A stretch of 64,000 nucleotides of DNA from Micropterus salmoides. Lineage: Eukaryota > Chordata > Actinopteri > Centrarchiformes > Centrarchidae. Below are positions 20,801 to 32,683 of the stretch, in pieces. The notes below the pieces were generated by a model. That model was not told where the DNA came from and ran no database searches. It was given only the letters and a program-made list of their open reading frames with translations. Position 1 is the stretch's first letter. Every line of letters starts with the position of its first letter. Position numbers and translations under genes: made by a program. The stretch is taken from the NCBI RefSeq assembly GCF_014851395.1, contig NW_024041150.1, positions 42,035,437 to 42,099,436 of the forward strand. The letters run 5' to 3'.

Positions 20801-23800
20801 ATGGTCATGTGACCTGTAGGCTCAGTCCTGATGAAGAAGCCATCTTTATAGAAACCAGCTGGGAGGTTGGAGGGAGGGGTCTTTGTTTTACAGTGCAGAG
20901 TGACATCATGTCCCTCCATCACAGGGAGGACAGGACTCTGCAGGATCACTGGTCCACCTCAACACAGAGACAAACTACAGCTTTTCATCATTTACACACA
21001 GCTTCATCAACTAACTCCACAGTCTGGACTGTTTGTCTGCACTTCTGGCTCTGGCAAGAAGAACTTTAGTTTAACATTTTAATTAAAGTTTATTGTTAGA
21101 GGGTTAGTGGTTGTTCACAGCACTGACTACCATTCATGTTACAGTTATTGTATTAGGATTCCTTTTTATTAAAATAGAGCTGGTGTCCACTTTTACAAGT
21201 CATAATGTTGGTGGTGGTGTCTTTGCCTGTGCTACATTAAAGCTGGATTGTTTTGCCCGCATCCATTAAAAGGTGTGTGTAATACTGTGGTCCCAAAAAG
21301 CTCAACTTAAAGAGACAAAACTGGAGCGAAAATAACACCTTGATGCGTCATTTCTATTTGGTGGTGCTTTCTTACTTTGAAGGTAAAGATTAAGTGTTTG
21401 TGTGAACGTGGTTTGAAATATGAACACAACCCGCCTCTAGTTTATGTTGCTGTTGCCAATTTCCAACATGTATAGTTAAAGTGCTGTACATGAGGATGAA
21501 ACATTAAAGGTAATGAACAGTGTGGACACCTGTTATTTTCTAGCCTGCAAACACACACTGTGTGCACTGAACAGACGCTATAACAGTATAACAGCCAGCA
21601 TTTCAGAAAGCAACAGGAATTCTGCTGCAGAAACAAACATATACATTACATGAACATTTGAAACCAGCAATACCAAACTCTTAGCACATAAGCAGGAGGT
21701 TGTGGTGAAGGAGGAGAAGCTGCGGACTGAAACTGTCGCTGTCTGCTTTCCTGCCACCCTGCCATCTTCTGCCTGCACAACGACGAAGTGTATATACTGT
21801 ATTTGTTAATATTTTTACGTCTGATGTTTACACTTTTTATATAGGAAGCTTATTTATTGCATTTTTCATTGTATTTTTATGTATTCACATATTTCATTTT
21901 ACCTTTATTGAAGGCATTTGATGTGGACAGCATAGTAAGAACTTCAGTGTACAGGGAAACGTGAACATCTGACAACAAACACTCTGAATCTTGAATGTTG
22001 AATCAAACTCAGCAATGTGTTGTTTCAGCTTTAGTTCTCCACCTTTTTTGAGTCTCCAGTCTCTGTCCTGTCATGTGACTCAGCAAAAACTTAATTCTTT
22101 TTATTTTGTAAGTGTTTTTTAATTTAAAAAATATGTAGATTGCTTTTCATATGATCTGATTAGGTATAGATGCAGTCCGGAGAATTCTTTACATATTGTG
22201 GGTAAAGGCTCATCTCTTGGTTTCTCAATTCTCCACCCAGTGTTGGTTCACTTTCTGAAGTAGGGGTGGGTGATATGGCAACATTAGCAGCTTCCTCACC
22301 CACACCACCTGCTGTGGATCCTGCCCCTCCTCCGCACCGCTGCCCACGCACCTATTCTTCAGCCTGCGGTTCAGATGGGGTTCAGATGGCCCCACCTCAG
22401 CTGTCTAGCCCTGAACACTTCTCCAGTGAGTTTGGTGACTGTCGAGCCTTTTTGACACAGTGTGGACTGCATTTTGAGTTGCAGTCAGCTTCCTGCCCTT
22501 CAGACAGAGCTGAAATAGCTTCTGTTATTCCAGAATCCTCTGCCTCCATACCTGGTTAAGAATCAGGTAACCAGAGACTCTCCTTTGTGCAACTCTTTTC
22601 CACTCTTCATCTTTACTCAGAGTTTTTCAGCACATCTCATCAAGTAAGATTGGGGACTATGCTGAGTATTTTCGCACTCTGGCAGCAGAAAGTGGATGGA
22701 AAATGTCCGCACTGTTCGACGTCTTCGTCCATGGACTTTCTGGTGCAGTAAAAGATCAACTGGCACCATTAGATCTTCCTGAGGATTTGCATGCTTTCAT
22801 CACCCTCACATTGAAAAGCGCTTGGCTGAGTGCGAAGTGGAGAAGTCCTTGGGGAGCAACTTTCCTCCTGGGCTTCCTTTGGCCACTGCTCCGTCTCTGG
22901 ACTTTTTTCCGCCAACCCCTTCAGCATCGCCTCCTGTTCTGGTTCCAGGGAGTTCTGCAGAAGAGCCAATGCAAGTGGGACATGCTTCCAGTCAGCTTCT
23001 CCCATGAGATCTTGGGAGGTATTAGGTTCCTCTGTGAATTCTGTTAGCGTCTCAGATGAAGATTTTTCAGACCTCTCTAACATCCCCTCGTTTTAACATG
23101 CCTAGTGGTCACTATGAGTGCTTGGTCATGCTGTTTGGACTAACTAATCCTCCGGCCGATTTTCAGTCCGTAGTGAATGATGTCCTATGACATATGTTGA
23201 ATGACTTTGGGTTTGTATATCTGGACGTCATACTCATCTTCTCTCCCAATCTTGAGGCCCATGTTCAGCCCCCCGCCCCCCTGCATCATCGACGGTGGAC
23301 CGGTGTACACAGTCAGGAGACTGTTGGCGGTGAGATGACGTGGGAGGGGTCTCGAACTCACCCGCAAATTCCACCAGAGTAATTCCAAGGAGCCTGGACC
23401 ATCGGGGGCCGGCCCTAGATGGAGGGGTACTGTCATGCCCAGGTCCCGCAGTTAGATTATTGTGTCCAGCTTTATGTCTGCATCCACTTCCTGTCTGTTG
23501 GTACTCATCATCGTCTCTTTTCAGGTCTTTGTCTGCCTTTCTGCCCTGTGTGATTACCTGTCCCCGCCCTAATGTGCTCCACCTGTGCCTTGTTGTCTGG
23601 ATCCCCCTTCTTGATCCCTTGTGTCAGCGTCCAAGCGATTTCTCAGTGTGTGCTCTCTAGTGTGTTTGACCTTAGCTCTCCGTTTTTGACTCTAAATGTC
23701 TGCTCTGTGAATTTGTACTGCTGCCTGTGACTTTTTGGACTTGGTTCAATAAACTGTTCATTTTTTTAACTACCTTGAGTCGTGCCTGTTTGTTCTTATA

Positions 23801-26765
23801 ACATTTCAAAGATTTTAATATACATTTATTGATCTGATTTTACCATTTATGTACTTTTTGCTAATGCATATTTAAAGAAAAATACAAGGAGGGACTTGCA
23901 GATATTGATTGACATTTACAGTAGCCAATAGCACTGAATGAGCCGCTCACTGACTTTATCCTGACCTAAAAACCTCCAGTTCTTGAGTAAAGTTGTATTG
24001 TTAAACACAATACACTCCCAGGTGTCCAAGCTCCCAGTCCAGGCTGAGTTAGCTATGACTACTAGGGTAAAACTTTCTGTTCATCAGCAAGCTCGCAGAC
24101 AGTTGAGGCAGAGCGATTCATTAACTAATTTTATGAGGCCCAACAGTTACCGTGTTGCCTTTGGAGACAGCGCAGGCAGCAAGGCAGCTGACTTGCGATA
24201 TTGACAGAGCAGCTGTCAACTGCCTTTACTGTAGCACAATACTAACGATCTCTCTGAAAAGGCAGATCATGGGGAGTTTTTAATCGTTCACGATTTAATA
24301 TCGTAATATCGCACACCCCTCTCCTGAAGTACAACCGTCTGTCTTTTTTTCTTTTTTCCTCTTTGGGTTAAATTGTTTGTCATTGCAATAAAAAGGTGTA
24401 TAACACTTACACAGTGTTCAGAGCCACTATGTTTGTGATTAATCTGGTAAATCCTCATTAGACCCATTAACAGAGACATTACAACTGTCTGATCTTACCA
24501 GTGACAGTGATGTTGATGGTGTTACTGGTTGCTCCCTCTCTGGACTCACACCAGTAAACTCCACTGTCCCAATAGAAAAGGTAACTGATGTTACAAGAAG
24601 ATCCAGCTGGTTTTCCCCAGCCAGCTCCACACTGAGTCCTCATTTTACTGGTTGTGTTCCTCCTCAGCGTCCATCCAGCAGAGCTGTCGTCCTCCTCACA
24701 GCTCAGAGAGACTGAATACAAGGTGAAAAACTGAGAGCTGCTGGGACTAACAGTCAGAGAGGCTGGAGGAAGAGACAGAAAGATGTAGTTAGAGAGATAT
24801 TTTGCATTTATTTCCTTCACATTGCTCATATTCCTACTTTCTCACTGTTACTTCTTCACTGCTGAACTGATCTCTGTGTTTCAAAGAAGAAATCTGAATC
24901 AAACTGGAAATATATTATTACACTTTTTTCTGCATTTTGTGGTAACTGCTGCTTCATGCTCTGCAGTCCTGTTTTCTGAATTATTTGGCTCCAGTCTGCA
25001 ACACTGTGGCATCAAAACTGCATTCAGTGTTTTATTGTATGTGTAAAGTGGCTGTTTCCCTCCACAAACACTGTCCTAAACACTAACTGTTCTATCAGGG
25101 AGTGAATAACTTTTCAGCTGTGACAGAAGAAGTTTGCTCACCTTGGTTTGTTGTGCAGCTCAGCAGTGAGGTCAGAACTAAAGAGAAATCACACTCAGGT
25201 TGGTTTGAGGTTTTACATGCAACAAGACATCTGGACTTTCTACAACACAGAACAACCTGCTTGTAGTGCACAGAAAACCACCACACGTTGATATTAGATT
25301 TGGAAATAACAAACCATTTAGGCACACATTCAAGTTTTTTTGTGCTAAATTTCCCACAAAAGAGCAGCAAAAAGTAAAAGCAGAGGAGCTGTGCAGAAAA
25401 GTGAGAAAATAATCTGCTCAATGTTTGCAGACATGCAGGCAAACAAGGGTTAAACAAACAGTAAAAAGGCTCTGCAGATACTTTGATTGCAACGTGTTTC
25501 AAGCTCGGTACTGTAAAGCTGTTTGTTTGTTATTTTACTATTTCTGGGAGTCTAGTAAATGTTCCCCAAACATCAACTACATGTTTTAACATGTTGTTAT
25601 TATATGTTTAATGATCTCTTCACTTCAATTTAGTAAATAACTTCAAAGCTTTAAAACTTTTCTACATGCTTTCCTTCTGCTCCTTACTTTTTATGATATA
25701 TTATCAGTTGCATTTTCTAATTATAAAACTATATTTTTTTAATGATTAACCATCAGGCCACTGCCTAAAGATTTGCCGCTCGGTGAGCTCGGCGATTGTC
25801 AGGCTGTGATCAGGGGTAAATCAGCGATCGACCTGCAGTTGCCGGTCGTTATGTGTGAACTACTCAACGACTAATCAAAACGGCTCCCTGATGCATCGCC
25901 GACCCATCGCAGACGCCAATCAGATATCTAGCTAGCCAAATATTTGGAGGGGTCGGCCGATTCAACATCCACATCCAGCCATCGAGAGCAGGCAGCTACT
26001 TCTTCACTGCAAAACACGTTTTATTCACCTCCAGCTCTCTCTGTAGCTCAGACGATCCCTGCTACCTGCGTGTGCTAACCCATCCTTTCACCCGTGTTCT
26101 TTATCTTTATTCTTTTAATTGCGATCTTTATAATAACAAACAGCTGTTTCATGTGTAGGTTTGCTCTTTTCCCGTTTCACATGTGTTTTCTTGACAAAAT
26201 GTGGTTTGGAGACGAGCATCGGGTGAAGTCTCCTGAATGAGAGATGAAATGTCTTCTAGTATCTTCAACCAAGTCCAGTTAGTTCAGACTTGAGGGACAG
26301 ATAGTAGTAATAAGTCCTGGTGATAAAGACAGTCTCTACCTGTACTTTCCTCTTAGATGTAGATTTGTATTTATGATGGAAGCAGACCAAGAACAGCTTT
26401 ATAAAAAAACTATTCCAGTGATTAAGTCTACGGGTGGAAAATGCAGACCAACCAAACCAAGTGAAAATGAACACTTGCAGAAATGTATGTGTTGTATTAT
26501 TGCTGAACTGTGGGTTCTTTGTAGACATATTACCAAATAATGAATTCCTGCCCACTTGTCGTACCTAATGTCGTAAAAATATTTGATCTGTTGACGCTGT
26601 TTTCCTGAATTCAGTCTGTGTCTTTTTCACTCTATAACTCGCTGCTGCTCTCATGAACAACAGAAATGATTTAGGCCTAATCTTTGAGACAACGTGGAGA
26701 CAAACATTTACACATTGAGTAGATTTTTACTTACAGAGCAGCCACGGCAAAGATGATTCCTCCAT
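17859..26765 (-). CDS. Gene C: predicted four-Ig-domain Fc-receptor-like protein made by fusion of two units (9 exons)
   Basis: Exons (minus): 26765-26735, 25177-25142, 24762-24499 (Ig1), 20957-20712 (Ig2), 20636-20595 (hybrid linker), 20109-19846 (Ig1'), 18522-18277 (Ig2'), 18201-18061 (stem/TM), 17968-17859 (tail). The sum is 1380 nt, 459 aa plus stop, with no internal stop and all phase-1 junctions. The order is signal-Ig1-Ig2-linker-Ig1-Ig2-stem-TM-tail. The linker exon begins as a stem exon (KPTTSALP) and ends as the signal exon (ANQ plus its donor), so it reads through to the second Ig1. The membrane segment (about [20 protein letters not shown]) is followed by a tail with LDNDYDVI and the C-terminus TEHRF. 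Introns carry a hAT element in each half and a Gypsy copy in one. The alternative is two adjacent genes, but the second half has no signal exons of its own. Exon structure is read directly; expression as one transcript is inference. Confidence 0.75.
18798..19682. mobile_element. hAT-type nonautonomous element with 8-bp duplication TCCTGAAG (copy 1)
   Basis: Flanked by TCCTGAAG at 18790-18797 and 19683-19690. The ends are inverted repeats (about tagtggtgggcaatat on the left; atatcgcacacccctc on the right). It is 885 bp with no transposase. It lies in the Ig1'-Ig2' intron of gene C; a sister copy is in the corresponding intron of the other half. Confidence 0.8.
20595..20636 (-). other. Hybrid 42-nt linker exon joining two receptor units (part of gene C)
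   Basis: On the minus strand the acceptor ctctctacag precedes 42 nt and the donor is gtgagc. The 5' part matches the start of the stem exon of the other paralogs (codes GKPTTSALP); the 3' part and the following intron match the end of the 36-nt signal exon (ANQ, then G of the next Ala). It is 14 codons, phase 1 on both sides. The breakpoint therefore lies inside two exons yet leaves both splice sites and the frame intact. It removes the transmembrane segment of the upstream unit and the signal peptide of the downstream unit, exactly what a longer single-pass receptor needs. Confidence 0.8.
22261..24321. mobile_element. Same hAT-type element at the corresponding intron position, interrupted by Gypsy (copy 2)
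   Basis: Left duplication TTCTGAAG at 22253-22260, right TCCTGAAG at 24322-24329: the same target as copy 1. The left end (taggggtgggtgatatggca) is followed at once by Gypsy sequence; the element resumes after 23803, and 23945-24321 aligns with about 19245-19682. Confidence 0.8.
22279..23803 (+). mobile_element. Internally deleted Gypsy retrotransposon with 3' LTR, inside the hAT element
   Basis: gag piece ([40 protein letters not shown]), then a reverse-transcriptase piece near 23098 ([18 protein letters not shown], stop, [19 protein letters not shown]; the YLDD box reads YLDV), then a remnant of the pol C-terminus ([18 protein letters not shown]), a purine tract (agatggaggggtac) and the 3' LTR 23431-23803 (TGTCATGCCC to TTATAACA, 373 bp). 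The 5' LTR and most of pol are missing. Confidence 0.8.
25740..25990. repeat. Unclassified interspersed repeat in intron 1 of gene C
   Basis: Sequence from ccgctcggtgagctcggcga to cggccgattcaacatccaca resembles a DNA-transposon-derived repeat seen in many fish (from memory). The rest of 25178-26734 is intron sequence shared with the other receptor genes. Confidence 0.4.
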
Positions 26766-27014
26766 TTTAAATCTTGGTCATCTGAGATGAGCACATTAAC
26801 ATTTACCAGTCACACCAACTAAAACCTCCTTCTTCTGTCTGTAGCATTGTTGTGGTTTTCTCTTACGCAGTTAGCAGGAAATGGGCTTTATGATCAGTCT
26901 CAGTGACCTATATGGCTTTGGACTGTGAGAGAAAACCAACACAGACACAAGGGCTGACACAAAAAACAAGGCTGACACACAGTCTCTTAACTAGTTTGCA
27001 GAAAGTGTTAGATT

Positions 27015-27185
27015 ATATTTATTCATTTAGCTGACACTTTTATCCAAAGCGACGATAGACAATTTCTGTTTACGTTGCACGCTTCTGGAGCAACTAGGGG
27101 TCTTCCTCAGGGACACATTGGTGGACGTGTCACAGTGGTCTCTCACACCACAGACATGCATCTTATCCTCTGCGCCATCTCCACC
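27015..27185 (-). mobile_element. tRNA-derived SINE, minus strand
   Basis: Reverse complement of the same SINE: the tail (atttattcatttagctgaca) is at the low-coordinate end and the head (ggtggagatggcgcagagga) at the high end. Confidence 0.7.
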
Positions 27186-27239
27186 CTGCAAGTGTTCGTG
27201 TTGTAACAATGATAATGACCTCAGATCAGACCAGGATGA

Positions 27240-27757
27240 GCCCTCGGGTGTCTGTTATTGTTTTGAACTTTGAGATATGCTCAGTGTTTATTGCCACCTG
27301 TTCTGTTTCCTGTTTCTTATGTAAACAGGTCTGTGACATAACTTCATTGTGATTGGTGGCTTATGTCTCTGCTTGGTGGGGGTTTGGTGGCTGCGGTTCC
27401 AGCTGGTGGCAGATCATTAGCTGCTCCAGTAGAAGCGGAGACGGTGGAGGCGGCTGGCGCGTGGGGGCATAATGGCGTCTTCCTCCTCTACAGGCCACAG
27501 TTTGATCTTGTTCAAGTAAGGGCCACCAGTTCTGTTCCTCTTCTTTTTCTCCTGTTAGGAAGGTCAGTTGTTTGTGGTTGGTTTTCATTTGTTTGTTTCA
27601 TAGGTTAGCGCTGATTTTGAGTTAGAGGTGTTTTGTTTGTTTTGTTGGCCTTGGCTCACCCTGAAGTGCAATTTAGCTTATCACTATTTGTTTCACTCTG
27701 TTATAAATAAATCCACTCTTCATCTATGTTATGTCTGGGCCTCTAGACCGGGCGTAA
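27240..27757 (+). mobile_element. LTR-like segment
   Basis: C/T-rich sequence with aataaatcc near 27706 and an end ggcctctagaccgggcgtaa ca that looks like a Gypsy LTR terminus. The left end and a target duplication could not be fixed, so the call is tentative. Confidence 0.35.
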
Positions 27758-27989
27758 CACTCACAAAATATAATGTAGCCTGTAGAAAATGATGTTATAG
27801 CAGCAGCTCCATCAGTCAGTAATAATTGGTTAGTTCAAAATAAAATCATCGACCTGCAGAAATAATAAGTCTGTTGAAATTAAGGGTAACAATTAAATTA
27901 ATGGAAAAAAAAAATCTGGTCAACAACCAGGACAGTAGGAAAATATTGTTTTCTTTTTCCAGTGTTCTTGTTTGATCCTGGCACACTTG

Positions 27990-28200
27990 CCGTAGTTGAT
28001 TATGTCATACCTCATACCCAGTGCTAAAGGACACGCCTACTACATCATATGACAAAAAGTTCACAGTTTGGTTAGGTTTCGGGAAGGTTATAGTTTGGGA
28101 TAAAATAAGTGTTTATCCAGGAAGTTATCTCAGGGGGCGTGTCCTGTAGTCTGCCAGACTGCAGGTGGACCCTTCTCATATCATTTGCCATTCCTCAAAG
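27990..28200. repeat. Possible interspersed repeat
   Basis: Contains gttaggtttcgggaaggtta and ggggcgtgtcctgtagtctg, types of sequence common in teleost repeats. No coding motif. 27758-27990 and 28200-28610 hold nothing I can name. Confidence 0.3.
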
Positions 28201-28609
28201 TATGTTGTGTACGTTCATGCACATTTAATATTAGACCAACAAATATTATGAGTATTGTGAGTGACCCCATTTATTATAGATCCCAAAATTGTACTTTTGA
28301 GTGCTTCATGTTTGTAATACATAGATAATATATTAGAGTACATAGTAAATATCCTAGCACATTATAATATTGGGTGTTTCTGGTTAACTTGGCGAGTCTT
28401 TGATAATTATATACATGGCTTTACAACATTTTAGCTCACCAGCCAGAACTGGATTTGGCTGTTCAATTTGAAGATTTGTTCCTTTGTTGTACCTGTAAGA
28501 CTCATATTTAAAGCCTTTCTTCGTCATCTGTGATGTGAAAACATGTGGAATCAGTTTCCAGTTTGTGTTCAGGAGGCAGACACCATCTTTTTACCCATCA
28601 AATTTTTGT

Positions 28610-28812
28610 AAATATTTGAATATATCTTTTCACTTAGGGGTGTTCTCACTTTTGTTGCCAGCGGTTAAGACATTGATGGCTGTTTGATGCGTTATGTACA
28701 CTGTTATACAAGCTGCGCACTCACCACTGTCATTTCTTCAGTGTTGTCACATTGAAAGATATAATCAAATATTTACAACAATGTGGGGGGTGTGCTCACT
28801 TTTCAGTGAGTA
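28610..28812 (+). mobile_element. 3' fragment of the same Tc1-like family
   Basis: Sequence matches the right-hand noncoding end of the elements at 16250 and 56616 (cttaggggtg, ttgccagcgg, gtgttgtcacattgaaaga, ending with gtgctcactttt). No transposase remains. Confidence 0.7.
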
Positions 28813-29344
28813 AATACAGCTCCAATTCAAAAACACTGAGCTATCCCTTTTACAGTGTGTGTTCATGGTGATGAAGGAACATCATCTGATGTGTTTTAAT
28901 AGTTTCTGGACAACATCAGAGCTTTATGGCTCAGAAGAAGAAGAAACATCAGACTGTGATTGACACGATCCGGCTGTATCTGCTTCTCAGTCCCAGTGTT
29001 TCCTCTGTTTCTCTTAATGTTTTGGTGTTTAATTGACATCCTGGCTTTCCTCCCCAGGATCCAAACATCTAATCACCTCTGGCTGTTCACATCAGTGGTA
29101 CACACGTCACGGCCTGACAGTGTTATGTATTTTTGCTTCCTCGTTTGCTCTGCTGTTTTTTCTCACCTGCCAGAAACTGGACTTTCAATCAGGAGGCCAG
29201 TGGAGGTTTTCCGTTCTGAAATAAAAAGTCAACATTAAATGTTTTTATTTAAGTTAAATAACCTGAGTAAGTTCTGCAAGTTACGTTACTTGACTTACCC
29301 AAGGTAATGGTCCAGGTCTTTTAAAACAATAAGTGGATGACAGA

Positions 29345-29690
29345 GATGCTCACAAGTCTTTGAGCTAGAGTCCAAGTCAAGTCTCAAGTCCCTCGTGGTT
29401 ATAATGAATGTTGCTATAGCTATAACTATATATATAACTATAAATAGCTATAACTTTAACCTGTTTTTCACTTCACAGAGCACAACCGTGTAGCCTAATG
29501 TGCAATGCGTACAAGGCACAGCAGCTACCGGTGTTTGCTGTCCTCTCTCATGTTTGGCCGCGCGCAGCAGATATGTAGTTTGTGTTACGTAGGCAGGTTA
29601 TAAGTAAGGCAGGGAGCAAGCTCATCAGATGTTTACTAAAAATAAACATCGTTCACGAGTCCCGCACCTCGAGTCCGAGTCAAGTCTTAC
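29345..29690. mobile_element. MITE-like element with CAAGTC subterminal repeats (1)
   Basis: Both ends are dense in caagtc/gagtcc motifs (agtccaagtcaagtctcaag on the left; tcgagtccgagtcaagtctt on the right). No coding region. Confidence 0.5.
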
Positions 29691-29927
29691 TCTCTGGTGG
29701 ATGATCTACTGTTGCACGGATATAAAGGGCTGATCTTCCTTTCCCTCTGGATTTGATGGACCTTTAGCTCCTCTAGTGTCAGTGTATGTTGTTTCAGTGG
29801 TGTCAGTTTACAGGTTGCGTCGGAGGTCACAGGATAAAAACTCTCAGTGGGACTCACTATCCACAGGCAGTTATCTGTTGTTTATGGCGTCGCCTGTGCC
29901 TTAAATAGTCAGAAACAAAACCACAGA

Positions 29928-31072
29928 GGTGGGACCAAGTCATCGTTTTACAAGTCTGGGTCAAGTCTCAAGTCTTAGCACTGAAGTCCCAAGTCGTGTC
30001 CCAAGTCCAGACTGATCATCGATCATCATCGAAAATGTGTTTTCAAGTTAAAAATAAAACAATGTATTGAATGAAGAGAGGTGCAGTTTTACACAACACA
30101 TTTCATGATTTAAATTAAATGTTCATGTAGGGCTGCTAATTATTTTGGTCAATATTGAGATCACAATTATTTAACAGGATTACACAGTGCCTAACATTAA
30201 CTAGTGGAATGTAATACTTTCTTTTTAAAAACTAGGCTACTATATATGCATAACTCCAAAATCCCATATAGGCCATGAAATAAGAAACAATAATCCAACA
30301 TCATTAACTTTAAGCAGCATCTAGAGTGCAAGAGGATGACAGCAGCACAGTTTCCCCCAAGTTGACAGTTTTGGGTGAGGGATGGGTCACTGAGGGGGCT
30401 CTTTTATACAGCGGCTCAGCTGTAAAGTAAAGGGGTGCGCTGGATTCATAAAATAAAACGACTGTCTCACACAGCGCTATTATCGTTTTATCTTGATTAA
30501 CTTGTTTTTAGAATCCGTGGAAGCAGCTTCACACAACAGCTGCAGCAGTCTCTCTACACTGTTTCGACCTGACCTTTCTCTTCTCCGTGAGGTGGAGGAA
30601 TTTTGGAAGTTGCTTGGCGCTGCGTCACAGCTGTTGTGCATGGATTAGCCTCTGCGTAAAATTCCTCCAGAGGGAGGGAACGATCACGAACCGTTCACAG
30701 CGTGCCGGTAGCAGGCCTACAGGCTACACAACCCATTGTAGGTCCCCGGAGAGGGAGTGGGTCGCACAGGGCCAGGAACAGGAGACCACAGAGCGGCCGG
30801 CCGCGCTTCAGACGGTCGGTGATTGTTGCCTCTTGCTGGAGGAAGCCACACGCTCCCGTCTAATTGAGCACCGCGTTATGTTGATGCGCTTTTTTTACAT
30901 CATAATTTATATTCGGGGATGGGGAGTGTCAAGTCAGCTCAAGTCAAAAGGCTCAAGTCCAAGTGAAGTGACGAGTCATTGCTGTTCAAGTCAAAGGCGA
31001 GTCGCAAGTCTTCTTTGATTTTGTCAAGTCCAGTCTTAAGTCATCATTTTTGTGACTCGAGTCCATCCATAT
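29928..31072. mobile_element. MITE-like element with CAAGTC subterminal repeats (2)
   Basis: Left end gaggtgggaccaagtcatcg followed by repeated caagtctcaagt motifs; right end with many caagtc copies to gactcgagtcc near 31068. The open frame 30587-31018 ends inside these repeats and is not a convincing gene. Confidence 0.55.
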
Positions 31073-31380
31073 TAGCAACAGGAGGGGATGAGTGGGAGCT
31101 ATGAGGAGGTGATAACAACTCTGCATTTGCATAGCAGCAACAGCAGACTGGCCTCATGATTGTTTGGTTGATCAACCTACTGGTCACCTCGGTCTTTATA
31201 ATACAGGCTTGGGTAAACTCCTCCCTTACATTACTAACAATAATGTACTTTAAAGTTATGTATAATAAGTAAGCCTGTATAAAAAATACTGCACTTACTG
31301 TGATATAACCTACGTTACACATTGTATTCAGCCTATATTAATCAAGGACCTTGAGGCACATGGTGATTAAAAGTAAGAGT

Positions 31381-31393
31381 TTTATTTTATTTT
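31381..31393 (-). terminator. Polyadenylation signals of the C14orf93-like gene
   Basis: tttattttattttt on the plus strand gives overlapping AATAAA on the minus strand, about 55-65 bases after the stop at 31447. Confidence 0.6.
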
Positions 31394-31446
31394 TAAAAGG
31401 CAAATGCAAAAAAACAACTATGTACAAATAAATCGAGTCAGTAACA

Positions 31447-32683
31447 TCAACTGCAGCTGGGCTGCGGGATGAAATGTCTGTCCACCTCAGAGTCATGTGG
31501 TGGAGGCTTTCTGTCCGAGTACGGCCCCTTATGCAGGCGTCTGTGATGCAACGCTGTGTACTTGGGACTGGCCTCCAGCCTTGCCTGCAGCGTGGCACAG
31601 AGGTCGGTGAGCTCCTGGCTGCGGAAGCTCGGTGGTCTCACAATCCACCCCGACACCCCCTCAAAGCTGCCGTCTTCCTCATCGGACATCAGATCTATAG
31701 TGACGCCTTTCCAGAGCGCCACTTCGTCTGCCGCCAGTACACTCTGCCTCGCTGCCAGCAGCTGTAAACAAACAGAACAGACAGTCAGTGCTGCACAAAT
31801 CTCACTGAAATATATCGTCACATTGATCTAATGCAATAAATCTTACCCGCTTCCTTCTCGACCGACACCGGGCAGAACTCTTAATGGCCGTCGCCTTGTC
31901 AGCAAGATCTGGCTGACTGTACCGGAAGTTTCTGCGTACTGTCTCATAATGGGTCTTACAAGCAGCTGGAAAACAAAATTGAGTGTGTTAAAAAATAAAT
32001 AGCATAGCCCCAGTGAATGTAAAAAGAAAAAGAAAAGTCAGCGTTAGGCTACATACACAAAATGGCGTCATTATTCACACCCTGTAAATCTGGACTTGCT
32101 TGCAGAGCTTCAACCAAGTGGGACGTGACCGCCTCGTTAGAAGGTGAACACAGTCTGTGAAAACAAACGTACTGTCAAAGAACAATTAAAAACAACATTT
32201 ACTTGTACACAGCAGAATAAATGTCTATTCTGTAAACCTTACCCTTGCTCAGCATCATAGCGCCTGCAGTTTGCCTCGGAGTTGTGCAGGCGACGGACCG
32301 CCTCCTGTGACATAAGGCAAGACGGTAAAGTCACTCGTGAACAAATTTCCACTGATTCTGGCCGGTTGTAGCTTTTAGTAGTGACCGAGTCTTACCGCGA
32401 TTTTTGGATTCTTCACCCGTCTTTTCCTCTTGCGTTCATCTACACCGGAGCAGTTGTTGGATTCGAGAACAGCCATTCTCTCCTCCATGGGCAACATTCT
32501 GGCGTTCAGTGCAGAGAACTGTTGGCTCGCATCGGCAATAAACTGAGTCAGCTGGCGAGACAACCCACTGATAGCAGCCAGCAGCTTGTCGTCTGTTGGG
32601 GGACTGGCTGAAACTGGTCGTTGGGACAGACCATGTTCACGAGGAGCCTCTGGGGTGTTGAAGGTCAGACGCCGTCCAGCCAT
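31447..32683 (-). CDS. Five-exon gene, open 285-aa frame, resembling fish C14orf93-like proteins
   Basis: Exons (minus): 32683-32396, 32304-32243, 32154-32081, 31965-31847, 31761-31447; 858 nt, all GT-AG. Junction phases (0, 2, 1, 0) fit each other and there is no internal stop. Exon 1 starts MAGRRLTFNTPEAPREHG, is Gln/Ser-rich with a heptad-like stretch (ISGLSRQLTQFIADASQQF) and ends in a basic segment (DERKRKRRVKNPK) that could be a nuclear signal. Exons 2-4 code EAVRRLHNSEANC, SNEAVTSHLVEALQASPDLQ and CKTHYETVRRNFRYSQPDL. Exon 5 is acidic (LMSDEEDGSFEG), then LTDLCATLQARLEASPKYTALHHRRLH. From memory this matches proteins annotated as C14orf93 homologs, which are multicopy in some fish; the biochemical role is unknown. 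AATAAA signals lie about 60 bp past the stop. It could be a host gene or cargo of a transposon: no transposase is seen next to it except the separate Tc1 element at 32911. Confidence 0.7.

Noticed and set aside
22703..23096. Overlapping host-like open frames
   Set aside because: They are frames of a decayed Gypsy gag-pol; the gag and RT motifs explain them.
30587..31018. 143-codon frame, plus strand
   Set aside because: Ends inside CAAGTC-rich MITE sequence; no recognisable domain.
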